A DNA stretch of 43,170 nt from Mycobacterium sp. KBS0706. GTDB taxonomy: Bacteria; Pseudomonadota; Alphaproteobacteria; DSM-16000; Inquilinaceae. The position numbers were made by a program, and so were the translations under genes. Location: the NCBI RefSeq assembly GCF_005938675.2, contig NZ_VCCH02000071.1:1-43170 (forward strand). The letters run 5' to 3'. Numbering within the stretch: the first letter of the stretch is position 1; every line of letters starts with the position of its first letter. The notes beneath the pieces are model-generated. The model worked only from the letters and a program-made list of their open reading frames with translations, ran no database searches and was not told the DNA's origin. Shown piece after piece: positions 16,462 to 24,352 of this stretch.

Positions 16462-17009
16462 CGCGCCTCCTCCACCTGGCGGGCCAGCCAGGCGCGCTTG
16501 ACCAGCAGCCGGGCCCGCGCCAGGCGCGACATCACCGTGCCGATCGGGACCTCCGTGATCTCGGCGATCTGCTGATAGGTCAGGTCGTTCATCTCGCGCA
16601 GCACCAGCACCTCGCGGAACGGCTCCGGCAGCGCCTCGACCAGGGCGCGGACCACAGCCGCCTCGTCGATCCGGATCAGTGTCGCCTCCGGATCTTCCGG
16701 CGCCTGGCCCCAGGGATCGGCCGTGGCCTCGGCGATCGCGTCGTCGGGATCCGGCAGCGGCTCGCCCTGCTGCGCCCGCCGCGCCCGCAGCCAGGCGTAG
16801 AAGCAGTTGCGCAGGATCGCCAGCAGCCAGGGCCGCGCGTCGCCGCCGCCGAAGCCGTCGAAATAGCGCAGCGCCCGGGCGAAGGCCTCCTGCACCAGAT
16901 CGTCGGCGTCGGTCGGGCTGCGGGTCAGGTAGCGGGCCAGCGTGTAGGCGTCGTCCAGGCAGGGCAGGACCGTGTCCCGGAACCGCTTCACCGCATCCGT
17001 CCCGCGCAT
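16458..17009 (-). CDS. ECF sigma-70 family RNA polymerase sigma factor
   Basis: 183 residues from the ATG at 17009, the usual ECF length. Region 2: AYTLARYLTRSPTDADDLVQEAFARALRYFDGF with WLLAILRNCFYAWLR. Region 4: LPEPFREVLVLREMNDLTYQQIAEITEVPIGTVMSRLARAR. A GTG at 17117 overlapping the cupredoxin stop (GTGA) would add 36 residues rich in R, G and P that do not resemble a sigma factor and would run through a perfect hairpin; I consider it less likely. It belongs to an operon of metallophosphoesterase, cupredoxin, sigma and anti-sigma, so it probably controls an envelope copper or redox response including its own operon. Confidence 0.93.
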   Translation of the reverse strand: MRGTDAVKRFRDTVLPCLDDAYTLARYLTRSPTDADDLVQEAFARALRYFDGFGGGDARPWLLAILRNCFYAWLRARRAQQGEPLPDPDDAIAEATADPWGQAPEDPEATLIRIDEAAVVRALVEALPEPFREVLVLREMNDLTYQQIAEITEVPIGTVMSRLARARLLVKRAWLARQVEEAR

Positions 17010-17022
17010 CGGCCCGTCCCCG

Positions 17023-17055
17023 CCGGGGCGGGCCGCACCGCGCGGCCCGCCCCGG
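17023..17055 (-). promoter_or_regulatory. Perfect 14-bp GC-only hairpin just upstream of the sigma factor gene
   Basis: Arms CCGGGGCGGGCCGC (17023-17036) and GCGGCCCGCCCCGG (17042-17055) pair completely around the loop ACCGC. On the minus strand the hairpin ends 13 nt before the sigma ATG, directly beside the GGGGAC that would serve as ribosome binding site. There is no T-run. It could act as an intercistronic attenuator, an RNase stop or a translational brake between the structural genes and the regulators. Confidence 0.6.
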
Positions 17056-17113
17056 ATCGCAGCATCCTCCCGCCCCGCCTTGGCGTCGAGCGGCCTGACA
17101 AGGCGAGGCCGGG

Positions 17114-17452
17114 TCACGGCGTCACGGTGATCCGGCCCGTCATATGCGGATGCAGGCCGCAGAAATAGGCGACGGTGCCCGGCGTCGACAGGGTCTGGCT
17201 GTAGCTGTCCCCGGTGTCGAGTGCCTTCGAGCGGAAGCTCTTGTCGACCGCCACCACCGTGTGCGGGATGTCGTCGCCATTGATCCAGGTCACCGTGGTG
17301 CCGGCGGGCACCGACAGCTCCGCCGGGGTGAAGGTGAAGTTGTCGATCCGGATGGTCACCGGCTGCGGCGCGGCCGCGGCGGCGCCGGTGCCGAGCAGCA
17401 GGACGAAGACGGCCACGGCGGCGCGGCGTCGCGAGAGCGATATCGGCATCAT
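17114..17452 (-). CDS. Periplasmic cupredoxin (pseudoazurin/amicyanin-like blue copper protein)
   Basis: 112 residues. GGGAAG lies upstream of the ATG at 17452. A signal peptide ends near AAAA (residues about 10-28). The mature part of about 84 residues has the cupredoxin fold: FTFTPAELSVPAGTTVTWINGDDIPHTVV supplies the first copper His, and AYFCGLHPHMTGRITV supplies Cys-x2-His-x4 or the nearby Met as the other ligands. It should carry electrons or bind copper in the periplasm. The gap to the metallophosphoesterase gene upstream is 20 nt, so they are co-transcribed. Confidence 0.92.
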   Translation of the reverse strand: MMPISLSRRRAAVAVFVLLLGTGAAAAAPQPVTIRIDNFTFTPAELSVPAGTTVTWINGDDIPHTVVAVDKSFRSKALDTGDSYSQTLSTPGTVAYFCGLHPHMTGRITVTP

Positions 17453-17472
17453 GGTCTTCCCAAGGCTGCAGG

Positions 17473-18414
17473 TCAGGACGCGCTGAGCGGCGAGTCGGTG
17501 ATGGCGAGCGGCTTCGTGCCCTGCTGCACCGTGACCCGGGTGGTGCCGAGCAGGCTGCGCAGCCGGTCGGGCGGGACCGTCATCGGCCCCGGCGACGGCG
17601 CCGAACCGGGCGCCGGCTGCGGGAAGGCGGTCGACATCGCGGTGTGGAAGACGACGTCGCCCTCGACCTTCTGCATCAGCTGGTGGATATGGCCGTTCAG
17701 CACGGTGACCGAGCCGAAGCGCTTCAGATAGGACAGGGCCTGGGCGCCGTCCTCCGTGCCCCAGCCCCAGTCCTGATAGACGGTCCACAGCGGGATATGG
17801 GCGAAGACCACGATCGGGGTGCTGCCGGACTTGCCGCGCAGGTCGTCCTCCAGCCATTCCAGCTGGTCGTGGCCGAGATTGCCCAGGCCGCCGGCCTTGA
17901 GGTCGACGACGTTGACCAGCCCGATGAAATGCACGCCGCCGGAATCGAAGCTGTACCAGCCGGCGCCCTGGCTGCCGCGGCCGTAGCGGTCGCGATAGGC
18001 CTGGCCGGTGCCGTCGTCGAGCAGGTCGTGCTCGCCCGGGACATAGTGCACCGGCAGCCTGGCCCCGCCGATCACCTGGTCGGCGTCGTCGAACTCCTTC
18101 GGCTTCGACAGGTGGCTGATGTCGCCGGTGTGGATCAGGAAGTCCGGCTTCTGCGGCAGCGTGCCGATCCGCGCCACCGCCTCCTGCAGCGTGCCGAGCG
18201 CGTTCGGATTGGCCGGCTTGTCGAAGCCGACATGGCTGTCGCTGATCTGCAGGAAGGTGAAGCCGGAGGTCGGCGCGGCCATGGCCTCGCCGACCAGTCC
18301 GAGCGAGCGCGGCACGCCGCCGCTCAGCCCCCACAGCACGCCGGTGCCGGCCCAGACCATACAATGCAGCGCGCCGCGGCGGCCGATGCCGCCGGACTGT
18401 TCGCCATCGTTCAT
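17473..18414 (-). CDS. Exported metallophosphoesterase (calcineurin-like)
   Basis: 313 residues from the ATG at 18414, with AGGAGA seven nucleotides upstream. The N-terminus has a GRRGAL twin-arginine-like motif followed by a weakly hydrophobic segment to AMAAP (about residue 47), so Tat export is likely. Metal-site motifs appear in order: DSHVG, HTGDISH, PGEHD (the family usually has GNHD), FAHIPLW and NGHIHQ. It hydrolyses phosphoesters, with the substrate unknown. It is first in the operon with cupredoxin, sigma and anti-sigma genes, which places it in the same envelope response. Confidence 0.88.
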   Translation of the reverse strand: MNDGEQSGGIGRRGALHCMVWAGTGVLWGLSGGVPRSLGLVGEAMAAPTSGFTFLQISDSHVGFDKPANPNALGTLQEAVARIGTLPQKPDFLIHTGDISHLSKPKEFDDADQVIGGARLPVHYVPGEHDLLDDGTGQAYRDRYGRGSQGAGWYSFDSGGVHFIGLVNVVDLKAGGLGNLGHDQLEWLEDDLRGKSGSTPIVVFAHIPLWTVYQDWGWGTEDGAQALSYLKRFGSVTVLNGHIHQLMQKVEGDVVFHTAMSTAFPQPAPGSAPSPGPMTVPPDRLRSLLGTTRVTVQQGTKPLAITDSPLSAS

Positions 18415-18531
18415 GACGGTGTCTCCTGTGCGGACGGGGTCGTCCGCTGGTGGAGATCGCGGGTCGGGCCGGTTTATTCCCGGGTCACGCGGAATCGGAG
18501 TTCGGCTAGGCTGACCGCCGGGGGACTCACC

Positions 18532-18966
18532 ATGACCGCGCCCAAGCTCGTGCCGGAACTCTATGTCTCGGACATCGATCGCAGCCGCCGCTTCTACATC
18601 GGCGTGCTGGGCTTCGCCGTGCTGTACGACCGGCCGGAGGAGCGCTTCGCCTATCTGGTGCGCGAGGGCGCGGCCCTGATGCTGGAGCAGCCGGCCGATC
18701 CCGGCCGCACCTGGCTGGCCGGCCCGCTGGAGCAACCCTATGGCCGCGGCATCAATCTCCAGATCGAGGTCGGGGATCTCGGCCCGCTCCACGCCGCGGT
18801 GCTGGCGGCGGAGGCGCCGCTGTTGCTGCCGCTGGAGGAACGCTGGTACCGCTGCGGTGACGGCCTGGTCGGCCAGCGCCAGTTCGTGGTGCAGGACCCG
18901 GACGGCTATCTGCTGCGCTTCTGCCAGGATCTCGGGTCGCGGCCCCTGTCGCGGAGCGGTGGCTGA
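18532..18966 (+). CDS. VOC (glyoxalase/bleomycin-resistance-like) family protein
   Basis: 144 residues. The start PKLVPELYVSDIDRSRRFYIGVLGFAVLYDRPEERFAYL is the typical first beta-alpha-beta-beta-beta unit, and VVQDPDGYLLRFCQ is the typical last strand with the metal-site Glu/Asp region. The upstream sequence GGGGGA is a fair ribosome binding site. It could be a small dioxygenase, lyase or drug-binding protein. Its stop overlaps the next ATG by one base (TGATG), so the two genes are coupled. Confidence 0.85.
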   Translation: MTAPKLVPELYVSDIDRSRRFYIGVLGFAVLYDRPEERFAYLVREGAALMLEQPADPGRTWLAGPLEQPYGRGINLQIEVGDLGPLHAAVLAAEAPLLLPLEERWYRCGDGLVGQRQFVVQDPDGYLLRFCQDLGSRPLSRSGG

Positions 18967-19562
18967 TGCTGTTCAAGCGCCCGGTCCTGGACCGCATCGC
19001 CGCCGGCATGGTCACCCTCGCCTTCCGCCGCTGGCGCCGGCCGACGGTGCGGGCCGGCGGCACCTTGACCACGCCCGCCGGCGTGCTGGCGATCGAGGCG
19101 GTCGAGATCGTCACCGCCGACCGGGTCACCGAGGCGGAGGCGCGCTTGGCTGGATTCGCCGGCCGGGACGACCTGCTGGCCGACCTCGGACCAGCGGAGG
19201 GCGAGCTGTACCGCATCGCCTTCCGGCTGCAGGGCGAGGACCCGCGCATGGCGCTGCGGCAGCAGGACGACCTCACCGCCGAGGACGTCGCGGCGCTGCG
19301 CGAAAGGCTGGACCGGCTCGACCGCGCGGCCCGGCACGGCGCCTGGACCCGGGCGGTGCTGCGGCTGATCGGCGCGCAGCCCGGCACCCGGGCGCCGGAG
19401 CTGGCGGCCCATTTCGGCCGCGACACCGCGTCCTTCAAGACCGATGTGCGCAAGCTGAAGGCGCTGGGCCTGACCGAGAGCCTGGAGGTCGGCTACCGCC
19501 TGTCACCCCGGGGCCGCGCCCTGCTCGACCGGATTGCCGAGGGCCCCGCCCCTCGGTCTTGA
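18966..19562 (+). CDS. ASCH-like domain fused to a winged-helix domain
   Basis: 198 residues. The N-terminal 100 residues (MLFKRPVLDRIAAGMVTLAFRRWRRP...VRAGGTLTTPAGVLAI) resemble the ASCH/PUA-like fold that binds RNA or modified nucleotides. The C-terminal part (WTRAVLRLIGAQPGTRAPELAAHFGRDTASFKTDVRKLKALGLTESLEVGYRLSPRGR) is a winged helix-turn-helix. A nucleic-acid-binding regulator is the best guess; the fold call is from motif memory. It starts inside the VOC stop codon. Confidence 0.72.
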   Translation: MLFKRPVLDRIAAGMVTLAFRRWRRPTVRAGGTLTTPAGVLAIEAVEIVTADRVTEAEARLAGFAGRDDLLADLGPAEGELYRIAFRLQGEDPRMALRQQDDLTAEDVAALRERLDRLDRAARHGAWTRAVLRLIGAQPGTRAPELAAHFGRDTASFKTDVRKLKALGLTESLEVGYRLSPRGRALLDRIAEGPAPRS

Positions 19563-19635
19563 CGCTCGTGGCCTTGACGCCCTGGGGCCCTGCCCGCATG
19601 GTCGCGCCACTTCGGACGGAATCGGCAGGCCCGCC

Positions 19636-20100
19636 TTGGACGACGCCAGCCCAAGCAAGAACGGAGCGCTGACGCTGCGGCCGGCCACCGCCGCCGATGC
19701 CGGCACGCTGGCGGCGATCCATCGCCGGGCCCGCGAGTCGGCGGCGATCCCGAACCTGCACAGCCGCACCTCGATCCGCCGCTTCCTGCTGCGCACCGTC
19801 CAGCAGTCGCAGGTGATGATCGCCTGCCGCGACGGCGCGCCCGTTGGCTATGCCGCGCTTCACAATGGCTGGCTCGACCAGCTCTACGTCCATCCCGAGC
19901 ATCACCGCCGCGGCATCGGCACGGCGCTGCTGGCCTGGGCCCGGCACGAGAGCCGCGAGTTGCGCCTCTATTGCTTCGCCCACAACGCCCGCGCCCTCGC
20001 CTTCTACCAGGCGCATGGCGGCGTGATTCTCAGCGAGGGCGACGGCTCCGACAACGAGGAAGGGCTGCCCGATCTGCTCCTGGGTTTCCTCGAAACCTGA
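19636..20100 (+). CDS. GNAT family N-acetyltransferase (probable TTG start)
   Basis: 154 residues if the TTG at 19636 is the start; no in-frame ATG lies at a sensible place, and the frame upstream of it overlaps the previous gene. Motifs: LTLRPATAADAGTLAAIHRRAR, LDQLYVHPEHHRRGIGTALLAWAR (acetyl-CoA loop), LRLYCFAHNARALAFYQAHG. The substrate is unknown. The product ends 464 bp before nrdJ. The start codon is uncertain; the family is not. Confidence 0.8.
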   Translation: MDDASPSKNGALTLRPATAADAGTLAAIHRRARESAAIPNLHSRTSIRRFLLRTVQQSQVMIACRDGAPVGYAALHNGWLDQLYVHPEHHRRGIGTALLAWARHESRELRLYCFAHNARALAFYQAHGGVILSEGDGSDNEEGLPDLLLGFLET

Positions 20101-20194
20101 GGAGTCCCGGGCAACCCCGTGATTCCCATGCTGAATCCGCATGCGGAACGACCTCAGGTTGAGCAATTCCGCGCTTGCGCTCGCCACTAAACTG

Positions 20195-20210
20195 ACACAA
20201 TATCTAGGGC
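20195..20210. promoter_or_regulatory. NrdR-box-like site upstream of nrdJ
   Basis: ACACAATATCTAGGGC matches 13 of 16 positions of the palindromic NrdR consensus (acaCwAtATaTwGtgt). NrdR represses ribonucleotide reductase genes according to ATP/dATP levels. NrdR sites usually come in pairs; I could not see a second good copy close by, which lowers confidence. Confidence 0.5.
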
Positions 20211-20376
20211 CCTGGCACGGGAAACCACCCACGGGTAGGGCCAGCCACAAGAATCGGGTCTGTGGCGATTCTCTCGCGGGCGGGACCGGATCAGGGCCGG
20301 AAAGCCGCAGGCTGCTGCGGCTCACGGAAACTAATAACCGCTTCTTCACTGGGTATTCACTGGTCTATCCACCGGG

Positions 20377-20385
20377 TTATCCACA
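20377..20385 (+). promoter_or_regulatory. Perfect DnaA box (TTATCCACA) upstream of nrdJ
   Basis: The 9-mer equals the DnaA consensus, and a near copy (CTATCCACC) lies 14 bp upstream at 20363-20371. DnaA is known to act on the nrdAB promoter in E. coli. One cluster of two boxes is too small to be an origin. Confidence 0.5.
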
Positions 20386-20490
20386 GAGAGAGCAAATTTT
20401 CCAATTTCAATACTTGTTTTTGACTTATGATGAAGGTTCTTTGACTGATCTGTGGCGGCTTGCTGACGCGAGTCGCTGAACGAGTTCGGC

Positions 20491-20509
20491 GCGGGGATGC
20501 GATCCCCGC
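20491..20509 (+). other. Leader hairpin of nrdJ
   Basis: GCGGGGAT (20491-20498) and ATCCCCGC (20502-20509) pair perfectly over a 3-nt loop, 56 nt before the nrdJ ATG and 29 nt before its Shine-Dalgarno. Confidence 0.45.
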
Positions 20510-20564
20510 TGGGTATCAGGCGGGGGTCGCGGGCAGCGCGACGGATGAAGGAGGACCGGGGGCC

Positions 20565-23500
20565 ATGCGGATCGAACGGCGTTTCACGGCCGATGGGCAC
20601 GACGCCTATGAAGGGATCGAATTCCGGTCGGCGACCAGCGAGATCCGCAATCCGGACGGCTCGGTGGTGTTCCGCCAGACCGACATCGAGGTGCCGGCGG
20701 AGTGGAGCCAGGTCGCGTCCGACATCCTGGCCCAGAAATACTTCCGCAAGGCCGGCATCCCGGCCCGGCTGAAGCGCGTCCGCGAGAAGGGCGTGCCCGA
20801 TTTCCTGTGGCGCAGCGTCCCCGACGACAAGGCCCTGGCCGAGTTGCCCGAAGCGGAGCGCGTCGGGTCCGAGCGCAGCGCGACCCAGGTGTTCGACCGC
20901 CTGGCCGGCACCTGGGCCTATTGGGGCTGGAAGGGCGGGCTGTTCGATTCGGCTGCCGACGCCCGCGCCTATTTCGACGAGATGCGCTTCATGCTGGCGC
21001 AGCAGATGGCGGCGCCGAACAGCCCGCAATGGTTCAACACCGGCCTGCACTGGGCCTACGGCATCGACGGCCCGGCCCAGGGGCACTGGTATGTCGACGA
21101 GGCCACCGGCGAGCCGCGCCTGTCCGATAGCGCCTATGAGCGGCCGCAACCGCATGCCTGCTTCATCCAGTCGGTCGCCGACGACCTGGTGAACGAGGGC
21201 GGCATCATGGACCTGTGGGTCCGCGAGGCGCGCCTGTTCAAATACGGCTCCGGCACCGGCTCGAACTTCTCCAAGCTGCGCGGCGAGGGCGAGCGCCTGT
21301 CCGGCGGCGGCCGCTCCTCCGGCCTGATGAGCTTCCTCAAGATCGGCGACCGCGCCGCCGGGGCCATCAAGTCGGGCGGCACCACCCGCCGCGCCGCCAA
21401 GATGGTGACGGTCGACATCGACCATCCCGACATCGAGACCTATATCGACTGGAAGGTGGTCGAGGAGCAGAAGGTCGCGGCCCTGGTCGCCGGCTCCAAG
21501 CTCGCCCGCAAGCACCTGAACGAGGTGATGGAGGCCTGCCACGGCGCCTCCGACGCCGAGACCGGCGACCGCTTCGACCCGAAGCAGAACAAGGCGCTGA
21601 AGCGCGCCATCATCGGCGCCCGCAAGGCGATGCTGCCGGAGAACTACGTCCAGCGCGTCATCCATTTCGCGCGCCAGGGCTACACCGGCATCGAGTTCCG
21701 GGTCTACGACACCGACTGGGATTCGGACGCCTACCTCACCGTCTCCGGCCAGAACTCGAACAACTCGGTCCGCCTGACCAACACCTTCCTCGAGGCGGTG
21801 CAGCAGGACGGTGAGTGGCAGCTGATCCGCCGCATCGACGGCAAGGTGGCGAAGACGCTGAAGGCCCGCGACCTGTGGGAGAAGATCGGCCACGCCGCCT
21901 GGGCCTCGGCCGATCCGGGGCTGCAGTTCGACACCACCATCAACGAGTGGCACACCTGCCCGGACTCGGGGCGGATCAACGCCTCGAACCCGTGCTCGGA
22001 ATACATGTTCCTGGACGACACGGCCTGCAACCTGGCGTCCCTGAACCTGATGACCTTCCGCCGCGCGGACGGGTCCTTCGACGTGCCGGCCTTCGAGCAT
22101 GGCTGCCGGCTGTGGACCATCACCCTCGAGATCGCGGTGATGATGGCGCAGTTTCCGAGCCGCGAGATCGCCCGCCTGTCCTATGAGTTCCGCACCCTCG
22201 GCCTGGGCTACGCCAATATCGGCGGCCTGCTGATGGCGTCCGGCATCTCCTATGACAGCGTCGACGGCCGCGAGCTGTGCGGTGCCATCACCGCGCTGAT
22301 GACCGGCGTCGCCTACGCCACCTCGGCCGAGATGGCCAAGGCGGTCGGCCCCTTCCCCGGCTACGGGAAGAATGCGGGCGCCATGCTGCGGGTGATCCGC
22401 AACCACCGCCGCGCCGCCTATGGCGAGGCCGACGGCTACGAAGGCCTGTCGATCGCCCCGGTGCCGCTGGAGGCCGATGCCTGCCCGGACCAGGATCTGG
22501 TCGCCGCCGCCCGCCGCGCCTGGGACCGCGCGCTCGGCCTCGGCGAGGCCCATGGTTATCGCAACGCCCAGGCCACGGTGATCGCGCCGACCGGCACGAT
22601 CGGCCTGGTGATGGATTGCGACACCACCGGCATCGAGCCCGACTTCGCCCTGGTGAAGTTCAAGAAGCTGGCCGGCGGCGGCTATTTCAAGATCATCAAC
22701 CGGGTGGTGCCGGAGGCGCTGCGCGTCCTCGGCTACGATGACGCCCAGATCGAAGCCATCATCCGCTACGCCGTCGGCCACGGCACGCTGGAGACTTCGC
22801 CGGCGATCGGCTGGGCCGCGCTGAAGGCCAAGGGCTTCACTCAAGGAGCGATCGACGCGGTCGAGCTGGGGCTGAAGTCGGCCTTCGACATCAAGTTCGT
22901 GTTCAACCGCTACACCCTCGGCGACGATTTCCTGACCGGGACGCTGAAAGTGCCGGCGGCGGCGCTGGACGATGTGACCTTCGACCTGCTGGCCTTCCTC
23001 GGCTTCTCCAGGGCCGAGATCGAGGCGGCGAACACCTGGTGCTGCGGCGCCATGACCCTCGAAGGTGCGCCGGAGCTGAAGGACGAGCATTTGCCGGTGT
23101 TCGACTGCGCCAACCCCTGCGGCCGCATCGGCAAGCGCTTCCTGTCGGTCGAGAGCCACATCCGGATGATGGCGGCGGCGCAGCCCTTCATCTCGGGCGC
23201 GATCTCCAAGACCATCAACATGCCGAATGCGGCGACGGTCGAGGATTGCAAGGACGCCTATCTGCTGTCCTGGCAGCTCTGCCTCAAGGCCAATGCCCTC
23301 TATCGCGACGGCTCGAAGCTGAGCCAGCCGCTCAACGCCTCGCTGCTCGACGACGACGCCGAGGACGAGGAGGAGAGCCTGGTCGAGCGCATCATCGAGG
23401 CGCCGGCCGGCGCCCGCGCGCCGATGGTGGCGGAGCGGATCGTCGAGCGGGTGATCGAGCGGATCGTCGACAAGACCGGCGTTCGGGGCAAGCTGCCGCA

Positions 23501-24275
23501 CCGCCGCAAGGGCTACACCCAGAAGGCGATCGTCGGCGGCCACAAGGTCTATCTCCGCACCGGCGAATATGATGACGGCAAGCTCGGCGAGATCTTCATC
23601 GACATGCACAAGGAAGGCGCCGCCTTCCGCAGCCTGATGAACAACTTCGCCATCGCCGTCTCGATCGGCCTGCAATACGGCGTGCCGCTGGAGGAGTTCG
23701 TCGAGGCCTTCACCTTCACCCGGTTCGAGCCCTCGGGCCCGGTGCAGGGCAACGACGCCATCAAGATGGCGACGTCGATCATCGACTACATCTTCCGCGA
23801 GCTGGCGGTCTCCTATCTCGACCGCAGCGACCTGGCCCATGCCACGCCGGACGACCTGACGCCCGACACGGTCGGCAAGGGCGTCACCTCGGACGACGGC
23901 AAAACCCCGGCCGTGGCCTCGGCGCCGATCCGCAAGGTGGCGTCGACCGGCTTCGTCCGCGGCAATTTCCGGGTGTTCGAGGGCGGCAACGTCCGCGACG
24001 TCGCGGTCGCCCGGGTGGCCGAGATGCAGGAGCTGGTGAGCGGCGTGGCGACGGCGCTGCACACCGAAGGCGCCACCGCCTTGGCGCCGGAACCGGTGCA
24101 GCTGCGCAGCGCGGCGCTGAACGGCACGGCGGATCTCCGCCTGGCCAAGATCCGCGAGGCGCGGGCCAAGGGCTATGAGGGCGACCCCTGCCCCGAATGC
24201 CAGAACATGACCCTGGTGCGGAACGGCACCTGCCTTAAGTGCGAGACCTGCGGCGGCACCACCGGCTGCAGCTGA
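20565..24275 (+). CDS. nrdJ: Class II (adenosylcobalamin-dependent) ribonucleoside-diphosphate reductase
   Basis: 1236 residues from the ATG at 20565, with AAGGAGG about 20 nt and GGGGG closer upstream. It reduces ribonucleotides to deoxyribonucleotides using a B12 radical. Key parts: NSPQWFNTGLHWAYG (about residue 152), HACFIQSVADDL with the first active Cys (199), FKYGSGTGSNFSKLRGEGE, NPCSEYMFLDDTACNLASLN with the radical-site Cys, GTIGLVMDCDTTGIEPDFAL, and an acidic insert (DDDAEDEEESL) after the barrel as in alphaproteobacterial NrdJ. The C-terminus CPECQN...CLKCETCGGTTGCS supplies the redox-active swinging cysteines. No subunit beta is needed, so oxygen is not required. A strong terminator follows. 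Confidence 0.97.
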   Translation: MRIERRFTADGHDAYEGIEFRSATSEIRNPDGSVVFRQTDIEVPAEWSQVASDILAQKYFRKAGIPARLKRVREKGVPDFLWRSVPDDKALAELPEAERVGSERSATQVFDRLAGTWAYWGWKGGLFDSAADARAYFDEMRFMLAQQMAAPNSPQWFNTGLHWAYGIDGPAQGHWYVDEATGEPRLSDSAYERPQPHACFIQSVADDLVNEGGIMDLWVREARLFKYGSGTGSNFSKLRGEGERLSGGGRSSGLMSFLKIGDRAAGAIKSGGTTRRAAKMVTVDIDHPDIETYIDWKVVEEQKVAALVAGSKLARKHLNEVMEACHGASDAETGDRFDPKQNKALKRAIIGARKAMLPENYVQRVIHFARQGYTGIEFRVYDTDWDSDAYLTVSGQNSNNSVRLTNTFLEAVQQDGEWQLIRRIDGKVAKTLKARDLWEKIGHAAWASADPGLQFDTTINEWHTCPDSGRINASNPCSEYMFLDDTACNLASLNLMTFRRADGSFDVPAFEHGCRLWTITLEIAVMMAQFPSREIARLSYEFRTLGLGYANIGGLLMASGISYDSVDGRELCGAITALMTGVAYATSAEMAKAVGPFPGYGKNAGAMLRVIRNHRRAAYGEADGYEGLSIAPVPLEADACPDQDLVAAARRAWDRALGLGEAHGYRNAQATVIAPTGTIGLVMDCDTTGIEPDFALVKFKKLAGGGYFKIINRVVPEALRVLGYDDAQIEAIIRYAVGHGTLETSPAIGWAALKAKGFTQGAIDAVELGLKSAFDIKFVFNRYTLGDDFLTGTLKVPAAALDDVTFDLLAFLGFSRAEIEAANTWCCGAMTLEGAPELKDEHLPVFDCANPCGRIGKRFLSVESHIRMMAAAQPFISGAISKTINMPNAATVEDCKDAYLLSWQLCLKANALYRDGSKLSQPLNASLLDDDAEDEEESLVERIIEAPAGARAPMVAERIVERVIERIVDKTGVRGKLPHRRKGYTQKAIVGGHKVYLRTGEYDDGKLGEIFIDMHKEGAAFRSLMNNFAIAVSIGLQYGVPLEEFVEAFTFTRFEPSGPVQGNDAIKMATSIIDYIFRELAVSYLDRSDLAHATPDDLTPDTVGKGVTSDDGKTPAVASAPIRKVASTGFVRGNFRVFEGGNVRDVAVARVAEMQELVSGVATALHTEGATALAPEPVQLRSAALNGTADLRLAKIREARAKGYEGDPCPECQNMTLVRNGTCLKCETCGGTTGCS

Positions 24276-24309
24276 GGCCCGGAGGGGCGATAGGAAGCGA
24301 GAAGAAAAG

Positions 24310-24345
24310 ACGAGGCCCGCCAGCTAGGCGGGCCTCGTTGCTTTT
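24310..24345. terminator. Bidirectional rho-independent terminator
   Basis: ACGAGGCCCGCC (24310-24321) pairs with GGCGGGCCTCGT (24327-24338) over the loop AGCTA. A T-rich tail follows on the plus strand (TGCTTTTG) and on the minus strand (CTTTTCTTC). It lies between the converging nrdJ and methyltransferase genes and can end both transcripts. Confidence 0.9.
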
Positions 24346-24352
24346 GAAGCCG

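Larger units (their letters stand above)
20101..20564 (+). promoter_or_regulatory. Long regulatory leader of nrdJ (no gene)
   Basis: This 464-bp gap holds no credible gene. From left to right I see a NrdR-like box (20195-20210), a perfect 8-bp-stem hairpin (AGCCGCAG / CTGCGGCT, 20303-20322), a DnaA box (20377-20385), an AT-rich tract with TTGACT (20418-20423) as a possible -35, a second perfect hairpin (GCGGGGAT / ATCCCCGC, 20491-20509), and the ribosome binding site AAGGAGG at 20538-20544. It looks like a cell-cycle or dNTP-responsive promoter. Confidence 0.55.

Noticed and set aside
20363..20385. Replication origin
   Set aside because: One perfect and one imperfect DnaA box, with no further boxes, AT-rich unwinding element or origin genes near.
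20211..20564. Cobalamin riboswitch before the B12-dependent reductase
   Set aside because: Expected from the function, but I find no B12-box-like core or the surrounding conserved stems in the leader.
20346..24062. A frame of over 1200 codons on the strand opposite nrdJ
   Set aside because: It is a mirror of nrdJ codon structure in GC-rich DNA, with a His/Arg/Asp/Gly-rich, low-complexity product and no domain. nrdJ itself is certain.
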